From: Serratia rubidaea
GTDB taxonomy: Bacteria > Pseudomonadota > Gammaproteobacteria > Enterobacterales > Enterobacteriaceae
Assembly: GCA_901472405.1 (NCBI GenBank)
Contig: LR590463.1
Coordinates: forward strand, 1,736,001 to 1,800,000
Direction: 5' to 3'
DNA length: 64,000 bases
The notes under the pieces are model-generated. The model was not told where the DNA came from, did not search any database, and worked only from the letters and a program-made list of their open reading frames with translations. Position 1 is the stretch's first letter, and every line of letters starts with the position of its first letter. Below, one piece after another: positions 21,235 through 32,705 of the stretch. A program made the position numbers and the translations under genes.

Positions 21235-22383
21235 TTAGCTTTGCGACGCCCGCTGCGGCGCATAGATATTGGCGATGACTTCCCCCTGAGGCGCGACCGG
21301 ACGCAGCGGCGCCGGCGCGGCGTGTTGCGCGACATCCAGATGCGGGAACAGCAGTTCGCCAACGCGATAGGCCTCTTCCAGATGCGGGTAGCCGGAAAGA
21401 ATAAAGGTGTCGATGCCTAAATCGGCGTACTCCCGGATGCGTTGCGCCACCGTCGGGCCGTCGCCCACCAGCGCGGTGCCGGCGCCGCCGCGCACCAGGC
21501 CAACGCCCGCCCACAGGTTAGGGCTGATCTCAAGGTTATCTTTCTTGCCGCCGTGCAGCGCCGCCATGCGCTGCTGGCCGACCGAATCAAAACGGGCGAA
21601 AGCCTGCTGCGCGTCGGCGATGGTTTTATCGTCCAGATTGGCGATCAGACGGTCGGCGGCGCGCCAGGCTTCGTCGTTGGTTTCACGCACGATCACATGC
21701 AGCCGGATGCCGAAGCGCACCTTACGGCCCTTGGCGGCGGCTTTGGCGCGTACTTCGTCCAGCTTCTGTTTCACCTGCGCCGGCGGCTCGCCCCAGGTCA
21801 GATACAGCTCTACCTGGTCGGCGGCCAGATCCTGCGCGGCGGCCGACGAGCCGCCGAAGTAGAGTGGCGGTCGCGGCTGCTGAACCGGCGGGAACAGCAG
21901 TTTGGCGCCTTTGACCTGAATATGCTTACCGCTGAAATCGACGGTTTCCCCTTCCAGCACCCGGCGCCAGACGTGGGTAAACTCCGCCGAGGCTTCATAG
22001 CGCTCTTCATGGTTAAGGTGCAGCCCTTCGGCCGCCAGTTCGTCCGGGTCTCCGCCGGTGACCAGATTAAACAGCGCGCGGCCGTTGGAGAGGCGATCCA
22101 GCGTTGCCGCCTGCCGCGCCGCCAGCGTCGGGGAGATAATGCCGGGGCGCAGCGCCACCAGGAATTTCAGCCGCTGCGTGACGGGGATCAGGGACGCGGC
22201 CACCAGCCAGGAGTCTTCGCAGGAGCGTCCGGTCGGGATCAGCACGCCGCCGAATCCCAGGCGGTCGGCCGCCTGGGCAATTTGTTGCAGATAGCCGTGA
22301 TCGACGCTGCGCGCCCCTTCGCTCGATCCCAGATAGTGACCGTCGCCGTGGGTGGGTAAGAACCAAAAGATATTCAGGCTCAT
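21235..22383 (-). CDS. ssuD: FMNH2-dependent alkanesulfonate monooxygenase
   Basis: Cytoplasmic luciferase-family oxygenase that uses FMNH2 from SsuE and O2 to split alkanesulfonates into aldehyde and sulfite. It has 382 residues (381 in E. coli), starting [19 protein letters not shown]. Family motifs such as [29 protein letters not shown] and NLVTGGDP are present. It is in the ssuEADCB operon with short spacers on both sides. Sulfur-starvation control through CysB and Cbl is known for the E. coli operon; I did not identify those sites here. Confidence 0.96.
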   Translation of the reverse strand: MSLNIFWFLPTHGDGHYLGSSEGARSVDHGYLQQIAQAADRLGFGGVLIPTGRSCEDSWLVAASLIPVTQRLKFLVALRPGIISPTLAARQAATLDRLSNGRALFNLVTGGDPDELAAEGLHLNHEERYEASAEFTHVWRRVLEGETVDFSGKHIQVKGAKLLFPPVQQPRPPLYFGGSSAAAQDLAADQVELYLTWGEPPAQVKQKLDEVRAKAAAKGRKVRFGIRLHVIVRETNDEAWRAADRLIANLDDKTIADAQQAFARFDSVGQQRMAALHGGKKDNLEISPNLWAGVGLVRGGAGTALVGDGPTVAQRIREYADLGIDTFILSGYPHLEEAYRVGELLFPHLDVAQHAAPAPLRPVAPQGEVIANIYAPQRASQS

Positions 22384-22399
22384 AATAAGCTCTCCTCAA

Positions 22400-23371
22400 T
22401 TATTGGGCGCTGGGCTGCCAGACGCGTTGGGAAATATCCAGCTTCACCGGCACCAGATGATTGGCGTAGAACAGATCGGCGGTTTGCTGCTGGGCTTTGA
22501 TGGTGTCGGCGCTGAGCGGCGTAATGGTGGTGACCGGCCGGTGATCCAGGTAGGCGGCGATCACCGGCTGCGGCAGGCCGATGGTTTTGGCCAGCAGGGC
22601 GATGCTCTGCTCGCGGTCGCTGCGGGACAGCGCGTCAGCCTGCGTCAGCACCTTCAGCACCTGTTGAATAAACGCGCCGTTGGCTTCGGTATATGGCCGG
22701 GCGGCCAGATAAAACGAACCGGTCTGGTTGAGCTTGCTGCCGTCGGTCAGCACCCGTACGCCGCCCTGCAGCAGCGCCGCCGAGTAGTAGGGATCCCAAA
22801 TCGCCCAGGCGTCGACGTTGCCCTGCTGGAAGGCGGCGCGGGCGTCGGCCGGGGTCAGATACACCGGCTTGATGTCGGTAAATTTCAGGCCGGCCTGCTG
22901 CAGGGCGCGCAGCAGCAGATTGTGCGAACTGGAGCCTTTCTGGAAGGCGACCTTGTGCCCCTTCAGTTCGGCAACGTCGTGGATCGGGCTGTTTTCCGGC
23001 ACCAGAATCACTTCCGCCTTGGGCTTGGGCGGCTCTACGCCGACGTACAGCAAATCGGCGCCGGCGGCCTGGGCAAAGATCGGCGGAATATCACCGGTGC
23101 TGCCGACATCAATACTGCCGACGTTCAGCGCCTCCAGCATCTGCGGCCCGGCGGGGAATTCGGTCCAGCTGATTTTGGTCTGCGGGAAACGCTGTTCCAG
23201 CAGACGATGACTTTTCGCCAGCACCAGACTGACGGAGCCTTTTTGGTAACCGATGCGCAGCTGCTGGGGGCCGGGATCGGCCGCGGCGCCGTAGGCCACG
23301 CCCAGCGTCAGAGCGGCCGTCAGCGATGTGGTCTGCAGCCAGCGGCGCCAGGAAGAAAGTCGCGTCATCAT
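22400..23371 (-). CDS. ssuA: Aliphatic sulfonate ABC transporter substrate-binding protein
   Basis: Periplasmic binding protein of the sulfonate importer, 323 residues. The signal peptide includes a positive start (RLSSWRRWLQ) and a hydrophobic stretch ending near GAAADP. The mature part begins QQLRIGYQKGSVSLVLAK, typical of SsuA, and includes GSIDVGSTGDIPPIFAQA and the substrate-pocket segment WAIWDPYYSAAL. MMTR offers two adjacent ATG codons. It lies 16 bases from ssuD and 32 from ssuE in one operon. Confidence 0.95.
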   Translation of the reverse strand: MMTRLSSWRRWLQTTSLTAALTLGVAYGAAADPGPQQLRIGYQKGSVSLVLAKSHRLLEQRFPQTKISWTEFPAGPQMLEALNVGSIDVGSTGDIPPIFAQAAGADLLYVGVEPPKPKAEVILVPENSPIHDVAELKGHKVAFQKGSSSHNLLLRALQQAGLKFTDIKPVYLTPADARAAFQQGNVDAWAIWDPYYSAALLQGGVRVLTDGSKLNQTGSFYLAARPYTEANGAFIQQVLKVLTQADALSRSDREQSIALLAKTIGLPQPVIAAYLDHRPVTTITPLSADTIKAQQQTADLFYANHLVPVKLDISQRVWQPSAQ

Positions 23372-23403
23372 TATTTCCTTATTGGTGGTGTTTATCGGCA
23401 GGG

Positions 23404-23976
23404 TCAGGATTGCGTCTGCAGCAACGCCTCTGCGGAGGAGGGCGCAGGTTGACGACGGCTCAACGCCAGATAAAGGCTGTTCAGCGCTTCCTCCAGCCGC
23501 AGCGCCACGGCATCGCTGGGGGTTAACCGCTCGCCCTGCGTGGTGAGCTGGCCGTCATCGGCAAAGACGCCGTGCAGCACCTCCTGGGCTTTTAACGCCG
23601 ATAGCACCGGCTTTAAGGCGTAATCCACCGCCAGCATATGGCCGACGGAGCCGCCGGTGGCCAGCGGCAGCACCACTTTGTGTTCCAGCGCGCGTTCGGG
23701 CAGCAGGTCCAGCAGGGTTTTGAGCGCGCCGGAAAATGACGCCTTATACACCGGGGTGGCGATTAGCAACCCGTCGGCCTGCGCCAGGCGGGCGGCGAAG
23801 GTTTTAATCGCCGGGCTGTTGAAATTGGCGCGCAGCAGATCTTCGGCGTCGAAGTCATACAGGGTGTAAGGCTCCACCTCAACGCCGCGCCGCTGCAGCC
23901 ATGACTGGGCAATATTCAGTAACCCCGCGGAGCGGGAGGGGAGACGCGGGCTGCCGGCCAGAGTTATAACGCGCAT
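23404..23976 (-). CDS. ssuE: NADPH-dependent FMN reductase
   Basis: Flavin reductase that supplies FMNH2 to the monooxygenase SsuD, in the cytoplasm. It has 190 residues from [20 protein letters not shown], the E. coli-like start, with AAGGA at a usable distance; an ATG two codons earlier is less likely. The flavodoxin-like fold shows GSPRLPSRS as phosphate loop and [20 protein letters not shown]. It is the first gene of the operon, so the promoter lies in the 310 bases towards pyrD. Confidence 0.94.
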   Translation of the reverse strand: MRVITLAGSPRLPSRSAGLLNIAQSWLQRRGVEVEPYTLYDFDAEDLLRANFNSPAIKTFAARLAQADGLLIATPVYKASFSGALKTLLDLLPERALEHKVVLPLATGGSVGHMLAVDYALKPVLSALKAQEVLHGVFADDGQLTTQGERLTPSDAVALRLEEALNSLYLALSRRQPAPSSAEALLQTQS

Positions 23977-24286
23977 AACCAATCCTTATAACTAAAAGTT
24001 AGGTTTAATGAGTAAAAGATGAGTAAGTGTTTTAAAGCTAACAGCAAAGCGGCCGGTTTTTTAAATCTCATTTTTGGCTTTGGTTATGCGCAAATGCGGA
24101 TTGGCGGTATGAGGCGGGATCGGCGGGAAAACGTTTGCGTAAAAAACGCTTTTTTTGCGCGGAATCAATTCCAATTACGCCGGGGATCCCGGATAATACG
24201 CCCCCGGTTTGTAACTAACCCAATAGCGTTCGGGATGCGGCGGCCACTTCCGCATTCTGGGGATAACCGGGAAATCAGGAGAGTAC
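23977..24286. promoter_or_regulatory. Divergent promoter region, ssuE and pyrD
   Basis: No gene was found in this 310-base gap between divergent genes. The ssuE side is AT-rich with poly-T tracts; the pyrD side carries a good ribosome-binding site CAGGAGAG before its ATG. CysB/Cbl control (ssu) is expected from E. coli, but I could not place specific sites with confidence. Confidence 0.4.
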
Positions 24287-25296
24287 ATGTACTACCCCCT
24301 CATCAGGAAAGCGTTGTTCCAGCTCGATCCAGAGCGCGCGCATGAATTGACCTTCCAGCAACTGCGCCGTGTCACCGGCACCCCTTTCGAATTTCTGGTG
24401 CGCCAGTCGGTGCCGACCAAACCGGTTACCTGCATGGGGCTGTCTTTTAAGAACCCGCTGGGGCTGGCCGCCGGTCTGGATAAAAACGGCGAATGCATTG
24501 ATGCGCTGGGTGCGATGGGCTTCGGCTTTATTGAAATCGGCACCGTGACGCCGCGTCCGCAGCCGGGCAACGATAAGCCTCGCCTGTTCCGCATTGTTGA
24601 AGCGGAAGGCATTATCAACCGCATGGGCTTTAATAACCACGGCGTGGATAACCTGGTTGATAACGTCAAAAAATCCCACTTTGGCGGCATCCTGGGGATT
24701 AATATCGGCAAGAATAAAGATACGCCGGTTGAAGAGGGCAAAGACGATTATCTGATCTGCATGGATAAAGTTTATCCGTATGCCGGTTATATTGCGATCA
24801 ACATCTCATCGCCGAATACCCCGGGATTAAGATCCCTGCAGTATGGTGAAGCGCTGGACGATCTTTTGGCGGCGGTTAAAAATAAGCAGGCGGAGTTACA
24901 TGAGCGCCATCACAAATATGTGCCGGTCGCGGTAAAGATCGCGCCGGATCTTTCTGAAGAAGAGTTGATCCAAATTGCCGACAGTTTGGTTCGCCATAAT
25001 ATTGATGGGGTCATCGCTACCAATACCACGCTGGATCGTAAACTGGTGCAGGGATTAAATTACTGCGAGCAGGCCGGCGGCCTGAGCGGCCGTCCCGTTC
25101 AGTCGCTCAGCACCGAAGTGATCCGTCGTCTGTCGCAGGAGCTACAGGGCAAACTGCCGATTATCGGCGTCGGCGGAATTGATTCCCTGACCGCCGCGCG
25201 TGAAAAAATAGCGGCGGGGCGACGCTGGTGCAAATTTATTCCGGCTTTATCTACCACGGTCCGCGTTTGATTAAAGATATCGTTAACCACATCTGA
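24287..25296 (+). CDS. pyrD: Dihydroorotate dehydrogenase, class 2 (one -1 indel)
   Basis: Membrane-associated FMN enzyme of pyrimidine synthesis that oxidises dihydroorotate with quinone. The start [20 protein letters not shown] matches E. coli and includes the membrane-associating helix. Catalytic-site segments [20 protein letters not shown] and [11 protein letters not shown] (with the family's catalytic Ser) are intact. The frame breaks at a run of four G (25216 to 25219); adding one G gives [19 protein letters not shown] and a stop at 25294, for 336 residues as in E. coli. Because the product is needed for growth without added pyrimidines, a sequencing error is far likelier than a real mutation. 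Confidence 0.94.
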
Positions 25297-25531
25297 TATT
25301 TTTTTCCTTTCAGACCTTGTCGGGGGTTTATTTATTCCCCCGGCTCGTCTATATTTTGTCCATTAGGCTAAATATCGTTCGCGGAATTATCCGATGTTTA
25401 GACCAGATTTTCGGTGGTAAACTCACCCTTTGGGGTAAATTATATGACCGGTTTGAGCAGCGGCGCACCGCGAGCGCGGCTTCTTTTTATGCCGGATATA
25501 TTCGTTGGCGAGTGGCGATAAAGGACAAACG

Positions 25532-26080
25532 ATGAAGATAAAACCTGACGATAATTGGCGTTGGTATTTTGACGCCGAACACGACCGGCTGATGCTTGAT
25601 TTGGCCAACGGGATGATCTTTCGTTCGCGTTTTCCGGCCAAGATGCTGACGCCGGACGCCTTTAACGAATGCGCGTTTTGCGTCGAGGATGCCGCGCTGT
25701 ACTTTACCTATGAAGAACAGTGCAAACGCACCAAACTCAGTCACGAGCAGCGTGCGGAGCTGGTGCTGAACGCGCTGGTGGCCTACCGCTTCCTCAAGCC
25801 GCTGATGCCGAAGAGCTGGCACTTTGCCCAGCAGCATTTCCCGCTGCAGCCGAAAAACGGCGAGCTGGCGGCGGTCAAGGTGATGGACAGCGGACAGGAT
25901 GCGCGGCTGCTGGTGGTGGAAGCCGGCGATAACGCCAGCTTGTGCTTACTGGCGCAGGGACAGCTGACGGTAGCGGGGCGCACCATGGTGTTCGGCGACG
26001 CCATCAAGGTGATGCACGACCGCCTGAAGCCCTATGCGCACGATGCCGATACCGCCCCGGCGTATGACAGAGCGGTCTGA
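25532..26080 (+). CDS. zapC: Cell division protein ZapC
   Basis: Small cytoplasmic FtsZ-associated protein that stabilises FtsZ protofilament bundles. It has 182 residues starting [20 protein letters not shown], with AAGGA seven bases upstream; an ATG nine codons earlier lacks conservation. Homologue-like segments include [15 protein letters not shown] and [11 protein letters not shown]. It is about 235 bases downstream of pyrD, with no gene between, and converges on ycbX, as in E. coli. Confidence 0.92.
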   Translation: MKIKPDDNWRWYFDAEHDRLMLDLANGMIFRSRFPAKMLTPDAFNECAFCVEDAALYFTYEEQCKRTKLSHEQRAELVLNALVAYRFLKPLMPKSWHFAQQHFPLQPKNGELAAVKVMDSGQDARLLVVEAGDNASLCLLAQGQLTVAGRTMVFGDAIKVMHDRLKPYAHDADTAPAYDRAV

Positions 26081-26082
26081 GC

Positions 26083-27183
26083 CTAACGTAACGTCAGGTC
26101 GCTTTTAGGTATACAGCTGCAAGACAGAATCGTGCCGTCATTCGCCACTGCGCTTTTTGTCAGCGGCGCCACTTCGCCGTTGACCAGCGTCATTTGGCAG
26201 GTTCCGCAGATCCCCGCCCGGCAGGAGTAGGGTACGCGGATGCCCTGCTGCTCTAACTGCTCCAGTAAAATCTGCTGATTGTTGCCGCTAAACACCTGGC
26301 CCTGATAGTCGATGGTAAGGCTTTGCGCCTGGTTTTGCGGCGCCTGCACCTTTTCGGTTACCTTGCCAGCGTGGTACGGCGCGGCGGTTTGTTCGACAGC
26401 ACCTCCACCGTATCGCCAACGCGGATAATTCCGCTGTTGCGGGCAATCATATTCTGACCAAAATCCACATCGCCGTTATCCGCCGTGCGGAAGCTTTGCA
26501 GCGTCGTCAGCGCTCGCCGCTCGGGTGTTTGCGTCCGCGTTCGGTGCTGACGGTGGTCAGCACGCAGCGGCTGCACGGTTTGACCAGATCGAACATCACC
26601 TCGCCCACGCGGATCACCTGCCAGCCGTCTTCGGCCCAGGGCGCGGCGCCGGTCACCACCAGGTTAGGGCGAAACTGCTCCAGTTTGACGCCGGCGGGGC
26701 AACGCTGCTGCAGATCGCGGAATGAGGCCTCATTGATCAGCAGGAACGGATAGCCGTCGGCAAAGGAGAGCGGCACCTCCGGGTGTTTTTTCACGCGGCG
26801 GCTCAGCGCCGGCCCGAGCCAGCGCAGCTGGACGTCACGCTGGAAATAGCCGCTCAGCCACTGGTTGATGGCCGCCGGCGCCACCCGGGCGGTGAAATGG
26901 TTGCCCCACACTTCGGTCGGCTGCTGCTCGGCGGCAAAGTCGTCAAAGCGGATGGTCGCGCTGTCGCCGTCGGGCGCCGTCAGATACAGGCCGTCCGCCA
27001 GCAGCGCCGGTGTGAACAGCACCATCTGCGGATATTGCCGCGCGGTAATAAAGGTGCCGTCGGGGCTGGTGATCATAAAGCTGCGATCGAACGCCAGTCC
27101 GTGGTTCGCCACCTGGGCGTGGGAAAGCTGCAAGCCGCGTAAGGATTTCACCGGATGGACGTAAAGCGAGAAAGCGTGATCAC
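26083..27183 (-). CDS. ycbX: MOSC and 2Fe-2S ferredoxin domain protein YcbX (three -1 indels)
   Basis: Molybdenum-cofactor sulfurase-type (MOSC) oxidoreductase; E. coli YcbX reduces N-hydroxylated bases such as 6-hydroxylaminopurine. The best start is a GTG at 27183 with GGAGG five bases before it, reading VITLSR; one base missing near 27163 to 27165 then leads to the conserved [10 protein letters not shown]. The MOSC part carries the cofactor cysteine region [13 protein letters not shown] second break near 26512 and a third near 26376 separate it from [20 protein letters not shown] and the C-terminal ferredoxin with [13 protein letters not shown]. Repaired, it has about 367 residues as in E. 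coli. Three losses in one gene could mean a pseudogene, but the same error type recurs across the window. Confidence 0.85.
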
Positions 27184-27286
27184 CCTTGCCTCCGTGGGTT
27201 TTGTAAATAGAGAGGAGCAACTTTATGACAAGCGGTGCGGATTAGCTATAATGCGCAACAATTTTCTTTTTGGTGATAAGTACGAT

Positions 27287-29408
27287 ATGAACTCTTTGTT
27301 TGCTAGCACAGCGCGTGGATTGGAAGAACTGTTAAAAAGCGAACTGGAGCGGCTTGGCGCCCACGCCTGTAAAGTCGTGCAGGGCGGGGTACATTTTCAA
27401 GGCGACGATCGTCTTCTGTACCAAAGTCTGCTGTGGAGCCGCCTGGCTTCACGCATTTTGCTGCCGCTGAATGAATTCCGCGTGCACAGCGATCTGGATC
27501 TCTACCTTTGGCGTGCAGGCGATCGACTGGACGTCGATTTTCGGCGTGGATAAAACCTTCGCCGTGCACTTCAGCGGCGTGAACGAAGAGATTCGCAACA
27601 GCCAGTACGGCGCGTTGAAAGTGAAAGACGCCATCGTCGACAGCTTTACCCGCAAAATCGACCAGCGCCCGACCGTGGCGAAACAGCAGCCGGATATCCG
27701 CATCAACGTCTTCCTGCAGCGCGATATGGCCAGCGTGGCGCTCGACCTGAGCGGTGAGGGTCTCCACCAGCGCGGCTACCGCGATCTGACCGGCCAGGCG
27801 CCGCTGAAAGAGACTCTGGCGGCGGCGATCGTACAGCGCTCCGGCTGGCAGCCTGGCACGCCGATGCTGGATCCGATGTGCGGGTCCGGTACCTTACTGA
27901 TTGAAGCGGCGATGATCGCCGCCGATCGCGCGCCGGGGCTGCATCGCCAGCACTGGGGCTTCAGCGCCTGGAACGGCCACAACGCCGAGCTGTGGCGTGA
28001 AGTGGTGACCGAAGCGCAGGTGCGCGCCCGCCGCGGGCTGCAGGAAACCACCTCGCGTTTCTTCGGCTCGGATATCGACCGCCGGGTGATTGATATGGCG
28101 CGCGCCAACGCCCGCCGCGCCGGCGTCGCCGAACTGATTACCTTTAACGTCAATGACGTCAGCAAGCTGAGCAATCCGCTGCCGGAAGGCCCGACGGGCA
28201 CCGTACTCAGCAACCCGCCGTATGGCGAACGCCTGGAAAGCGAACCGGCGCTGATTGCGCTGCACAACATGCTGGGGCGCATTATGAAGAGCGCGTTCGG
28301 CGGCTGGCAGCTGTCGCTGTTCAGTGCTTCGCCGGAGCTGCTGAGCTGCCTGCAGCTGCGCGCCGAGCGCCAGTATAAGGCCAAAAACGGCCCGCTGGAC
28401 TGCGTACAGAAAAACTATCAGCTGGCGGAAAACCCGCAGGGCAGCGGCGGCATTCAGGTGGCGGAAGATTTCGCCAACCGGCTGCGTAAGAACGTTAAAA
28501 AGCTGGATAAGTGGGCGAAGCAGCAGGGGATTGAGTGCTATCGCCTGTATGACGCCGACCTGCCGGAGTATAACGTTGCGGTGGATCGCTACGGCAGCAA
28601 AGTGGTGGTGCAGGAGTACGCGCCGCCGAAAACGGTCGATGCGCAAAAGGCGCGTCAGCGGCTGTTTGACGTGATCAACGCCACGCTGGCGGTGCTGGAG
28701 CTGCCGTCCAACCAGCTGGTGCTGAAGACCCGCGAGCGGCAGAAGGGGAAAAACCAGTATGAGAAACTGGCGCAGAAGGGCGAGTTCCTGCTGGTGGAAG
28801 AGTTTAACGCCAAGCTGTGGGTTAACCTGACCGACTACCTGGATACCGGCCTGTTCCTGGATCACCGCATCGCGCGCCGTATGCTGGGCGAGATGAGCAA
28901 AGGGAAAGATTTCCTCAACCTGTTCGCCTATACCGGCAGCGCCAGCGTGCACGCCGGTCTGGGCGGCGCGCGCTCCACCACTACGGTCGATATGTCGCGC
29001 ACCTATCTGGAATGGGCGGAGAAAAACCTGCGCGCCAACGGCCTGACCGGGCGGCAGCACCGATTGATACAGGCGGATTGCCTGTCATGGCTGCATAATG
29101 CCGCCGAACAGTTCGACGTGATCTTTATCGATCCGCCGACCTTCTCCAACTCCAAGCGGATGGAGAACACCTTTGACGTGCAGCGCGACCATCTGGCGCT
29201 GATGACGGATTTAAAACGGCTGCTGCGCCGTAACGGCACCATTATGTTCTCGAACAACAAGCGCGGTTTCCGCATGGATCTCGACGGGCTGCAGGCCCTG
29301 GGTCTGGAAGCGAAAGAGATCACCAATCAGACGCTGTCGCAGGACTTTGCCCGTAACCGTCAGATTCACAACTGCTGGCTGGTCAGCCATGCCGGCGAAG
29401 GAAAGTAA
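27287..29408 (+). CDS. rlmL: Bifunctional 23S rRNA methyltransferase RlmKL (one +1 indel)
   Basis: Fusion enzyme that makes m2G2445 (RlmL half) and m7G2069 (RlmK half) in 23S rRNA. The start [20 protein letters not shown] is the family start. A THUMP region is followed by the first methyltransferase domain ([23 protein letters not shown]) and the second ([27 protein letters not shown]). The frame breaks in a run of three T (27507 to 27509); removing one gives [20 protein letters not shown]. Repaired length is about 706 residues, against 702 in E. coli. It is 5 bases upstream of uup, suggesting co-transcription. Confidence 0.94.
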
Positions 29409-29413
29409 TAACT

Positions 29414-31318
29414 ATGTCGTTAATTAGCATGTCCGGCGCCTGGCTCTCTTTCAGCGATGCGCCGCTTCTGGACAACACCGAAATTCATATCGAAGACAAC
29501 GAGCGCGTTTGTCTGGTCGGGCGCAACGGCGCCGGTAAATCCACCCTGCTGAAAATTCTCGGTAAGGAACAGCCGCTGGATGACGGCCGGGTGATTTACG
29601 AACAGGATCTGATCGTTGCACGCCTGCAGCAGGATCCGCCGCGCAATATCGGCGGCACGGTGTTTGATTTTGTCGCGGAAGGGGTGGCCGAACAGGCCGA
29701 ACACCTGAAGGCCTATCACGCGATCTCTCACGAGGTAGAGCAGGATCCCAGCGAGAAAAACCTGGCGAAGATGGCGAAGGTCATGGAGATCCTCGATCAC
29801 CACGGGCTGTGGCAGCTGGATAGCCGGATTGCCGAGGTGCTGGCGCAGCTGGGTCTGAACGGCGAAGCGCAGCTGTCATCGCTTTCCGGCGGCTGGCTGC
29901 GTAAGGCGGCGCTGGGACGTGCGCTGGTCAGCTCGCCGCGCGTGCTGCTGCTGGACGAACCGACCAACCACCTGGATATTGAAACCATCGACTGGCTGGA
30001 AGGCTTCCTGAAGGAGTTCCAGGGCAGCATTATCTTTATCTCCCACGACCGTTCGTTTATCCGCAATATGGCGACGCGCATCATCGATCTTGACCGCGGT
30101 AAACTGGTGTCCTGGCCGGGCAACTACGATCAGTATTTGTTGGGCAAAGAGGAAGCGCTGCGGGTGGAAGAGCTGCAAAACGCCGAATTCGACCGCAAAC
30201 TGGCGCAGGAAGAGGTGTGGATCCGTCAGGGCATCAAGGCGCGCCGCACCCGTAATGAGGGGCGCGTGCGCGCGCTGAAAGCGCTGCGGATGGAGCGCGC
30301 CGAACGCCGTGAAGTGATGGGCACCGCCAAGATGCAGGTGGAAGAGGCGACGCGCTCCGGCAAAATTGTCTTCGAGCTGGAAAACGTCAACTATCAGGTC
30401 GGCGATAAAGTGCTGGTGCGTGATTTTTCCGCCCAGGTGCAGCGCGGCGACAAAATTGCGCTGGTCGGGCCGAACGGCTGCGGCAAAACTACGCTGCTGA
30501 AGCTGATGCTCGGTCAGCTGCAGGCCGACAGCGGCCGCGTGCACTGCGGCACCAAGCTGGAGGTAGCCTATTTCGATCAGCACCGTGCGGAGCTGGACCC
30601 AGAGCGTACGGTGATGGACAACCTGGCGGAAGGCAAACAGGAAGTGATGGTCAACGGCCGCTCACGCCACGTGCTCGGCTATCTGCAGGACTTCCTGTTC
30701 CATCCGAAACGCGCGATGACGCCGGTGAAGGCGCTGTCGGGCGGTGAACGCAACCGCCTGCTGCTGGCGCGGTTATTCCTGAAGCCCAGCAACCTGCTGA
30801 TTCTCGATGAACCGACCAACGATCTGGACGTTGAAACGCTGGAGCTGCTGGAAGAGCTGATCGACGGCTATCAGGGCACCGTGCTGTTGGTGAGCCACGA
30901 CCGTCAGTTTGTTGACAACTCGGTGACCGAGTGCTGGATTTTTGAAGGCAACGGCGTGATTAACGCCTTTGTCGGCGGTTACTATGACGCCCACCATCAG
31001 CGCGCCACCGCCAAACCGATCCGCCAGACCGCGCCGGCGGCCCAGAGCAAACCGGCGGAGAAAAAAACCGAGCAGCCGAAGAAGCCAGCGACCAAACTAA
31101 GCTATAACCTGACGCGTGAGCTGGAACAATTGCCGCAGCGCCTCGAACAGCTGGAGACGGACATTGAGGCGTTACAGGCCGAAGTGAGCGACGCCGATTT
31201 CTTCTCACGTCCCCATGAGGAGACGCAAAAGGTGCTGGGCGATCTGGCCGCCGCCGAGCAGGCGCTGGAAAGCGCATTTGCCCGCTGGGAAGAACTGGAA
31301 GCAATGAAAAACGGCTGA
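29414..31318 (+). CDS. uup: ABC-F family ATPase Uup
   Basis: Cytoplasmic ABC-F protein linked in E. coli to precise transposon excision, branched DNA intermediates and ribosome function. Of 634 residues, two ATPase modules are visible: Walker A GRNGAGKST (about residues 36 to 44) with signature LSGGW and LLLDEPTNHLD, then GPNGCGKTT (about 351 to 359) with LSGGERNR and LILDEPTNDLD. An interdomain linker is followed by a C-terminal coiled coil (ELEQLPQRLEQLETDIEALQ) that binds DNA in E. coli Uup. No indel is seen. It starts right after rlmL. Confidence 0.96.
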   Translation: MSLISMSGAWLSFSDAPLLDNTEIHIEDNERVCLVGRNGAGKSTLLKILGKEQPLDDGRVIYEQDLIVARLQQDPPRNIGGTVFDFVAEGVAEQAEHLKAYHAISHEVEQDPSEKNLAKMAKVMEILDHHGLWQLDSRIAEVLAQLGLNGEAQLSSLSGGWLRKAALGRALVSSPRVLLLDEPTNHLDIETIDWLEGFLKEFQGSIIFISHDRSFIRNMATRIIDLDRGKLVSWPGNYDQYLLGKEEALRVEELQNAEFDRKLAQEEVWIRQGIKARRTRNEGRVRALKALRMERAERREVMGTAKMQVEEATRSGKIVFELENVNYQVGDKVLVRDFSAQVQRGDKIALVGPNGCGKTTLLKLMLGQLQADSGRVHCGTKLEVAYFDQHRAELDPERTVMDNLAEGKQEVMVNGRSRHVLGYLQDFLFHPKRAMTPVKALSGGERNRLLLARLFLKPSNLLILDEPTNDLDVETLELLEELIDGYQGTVLLVSHDRQFVDNSVTECWIFEGNGVINAFVGGYYDAHHQRATAKPIRQTAPAAQSKPAEKKTEQPKKPATKLSYNLTRELEQLPQRLEQLETDIEALQAEVSDADFFSRPHEETQKVLGDLAAAEQALESAFARWEELEAMKNG

Positions 31319-31392
31319 TTGGCTCAGACCCGGCCCGCATGCTGCTGCGGGCCGGATTACAGCATTGAGCGTTGATGTTGTTAAGGAGGAAA

Positions 31393-32705
31393 ATGGTGTG
31401 TTCCCACGACAATCACCAGCAGCATAGCCATTCGTTGCACGGCGAGCAGCAAGATGGCCTGATTCTGTGTCCGCAATGCGACATGCTGGTGGCGATGCCG
31501 CCTCTGGCCTATGGCAGCAAGGCGCTATGCCCGCGCTGCAAAACCCAGCTCAGCGCCCGTTGGGATGAACCGCGCAAACGGCCGATTGGCTACGCGCTCA
31601 GCGCCTGTTTATGCTGCTGGTGGCCAACCTGTTCCCGTTCGTCAATATGCGCGTGGCCGGCATCGTCAGCGAAATCAAACTTATCCAGATCCCCGAAGTG
31701 ATGGTGGCGGAAGATTACGCCAGCATGGCGACGCTGTTTATGGTGTTTGTCCAACTGATCCCGACGTTTTGCATGCTGGCGATCATTCTGCTGTGCGGCC
31801 GGGTAAGGCTGCCGCAGGGGCTGAAGGTGTGGATGGCGAAAGTGCTGTTCCAGTTCAAAACCTGGTGCATGGTGGAGATCTTCCTGGCGGGGGTGTTGGT
31901 CAGCTTCGTCAAGCTGATGGCCTACGGCGATATCGGCATCGGCACCAGCTTTATCCCTTACTGCCTGTTCTGCCTGCTGCAGGTGCGCGCCTTCCAGTGT
32001 GTCGATCGCCGCTGGCTGTGGCGCGACATTGCCGCTGCGCCGCCGATCGAACAGCCGGTCACGATCGGTACGACCGGCATGCGCCAGGGGCTGCGTTCCT
32101 GCCGCTGCTGCACCGCCATTCTGCCGGCGGAACAGTTGCGCTGTCCGCGCTGTCACAGTCATGGCCATGTACGACGCCACAACAGCCTGCAGTGGACCAT
32201 GGCGCTGCTGATCACCTCATTTATCTTGTATATCCCGGCGATGCTGCTGCCGATTATGGTGACGGAGGCGCTGGGCAATAAAATGCCGTCCACCGTGATG
32301 GCCGGGGTAATTTTGCTGTGGAGCGACGGCTCCTATCCGGTCGCCATGGTGATTTTTATCGCCAGTATTATGGTGCCGAGCCTGAAAATGCTGGCCATCG
32401 GCTGGCTGTGCTGGGACGCCAACGTGAAAGGGAAGCAGCGTGCGGACAGTGAGCGCATGCATCTGATTTATGAAGTTGTCGAGTTTGTCGGCCGCTGGTC
32501 AATGATTGACGTGTTTGTGATCGCCGTACTGTCGGCGTTGGTACGAATGGGACAGTTGATGAGTATCTATCCTGCGACCGGCGCGCTGCTGTTCGCCCTG
32601 GTGGTGATCCTCACGATGTTTGCCGCCATGACGTTTGATCCCCGCCTGAGTTGGGATCGCGTAAGTGAAACAATAAAGAAGGAGCCGCAAGGTGACGGAA
32701 AGTAA
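31393..32705 (+). CDS. pqiA: Membrane integrity protein PqiA (one -1 indel)
   Basis: Inner-membrane partner of the PqiB MCE protein in envelope lipid homeostasis; paraquat-inducible in E. coli. Two zinc-ribbon-like modules are visible (CPQCDMLVAMPP with CPRCKTQ, and CRCCTAILPAEQLRCPRC), each followed by hydrophobic segments. The start at MVCSHDN has a strong AAGGAGG. The frame breaks at 31604 to 31605; adding one C gives YALSALFMLLVANLFPFVNM, the E. coli-like first membrane segment. Its end overlaps the pqiB start by 14 bases. Repaired length is about 437 residues, a little longer than E. coli. Confidence 0.93.

Noticed and set aside
25297-25531. A 72-codon open frame and an inverted repeat (CGGGGG / CCCCCG) between pyrD and zapC
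   Set aside because: No ribosome-binding site or family resemblance; the repeat lacks a T run and was not convincing as a terminator.
31327-31353. GC-rich hairpin between uup and pqiA
   Set aside because: The arms pair well but no T run follows, and I could not decide between a weak terminator and an intercistronic structure.
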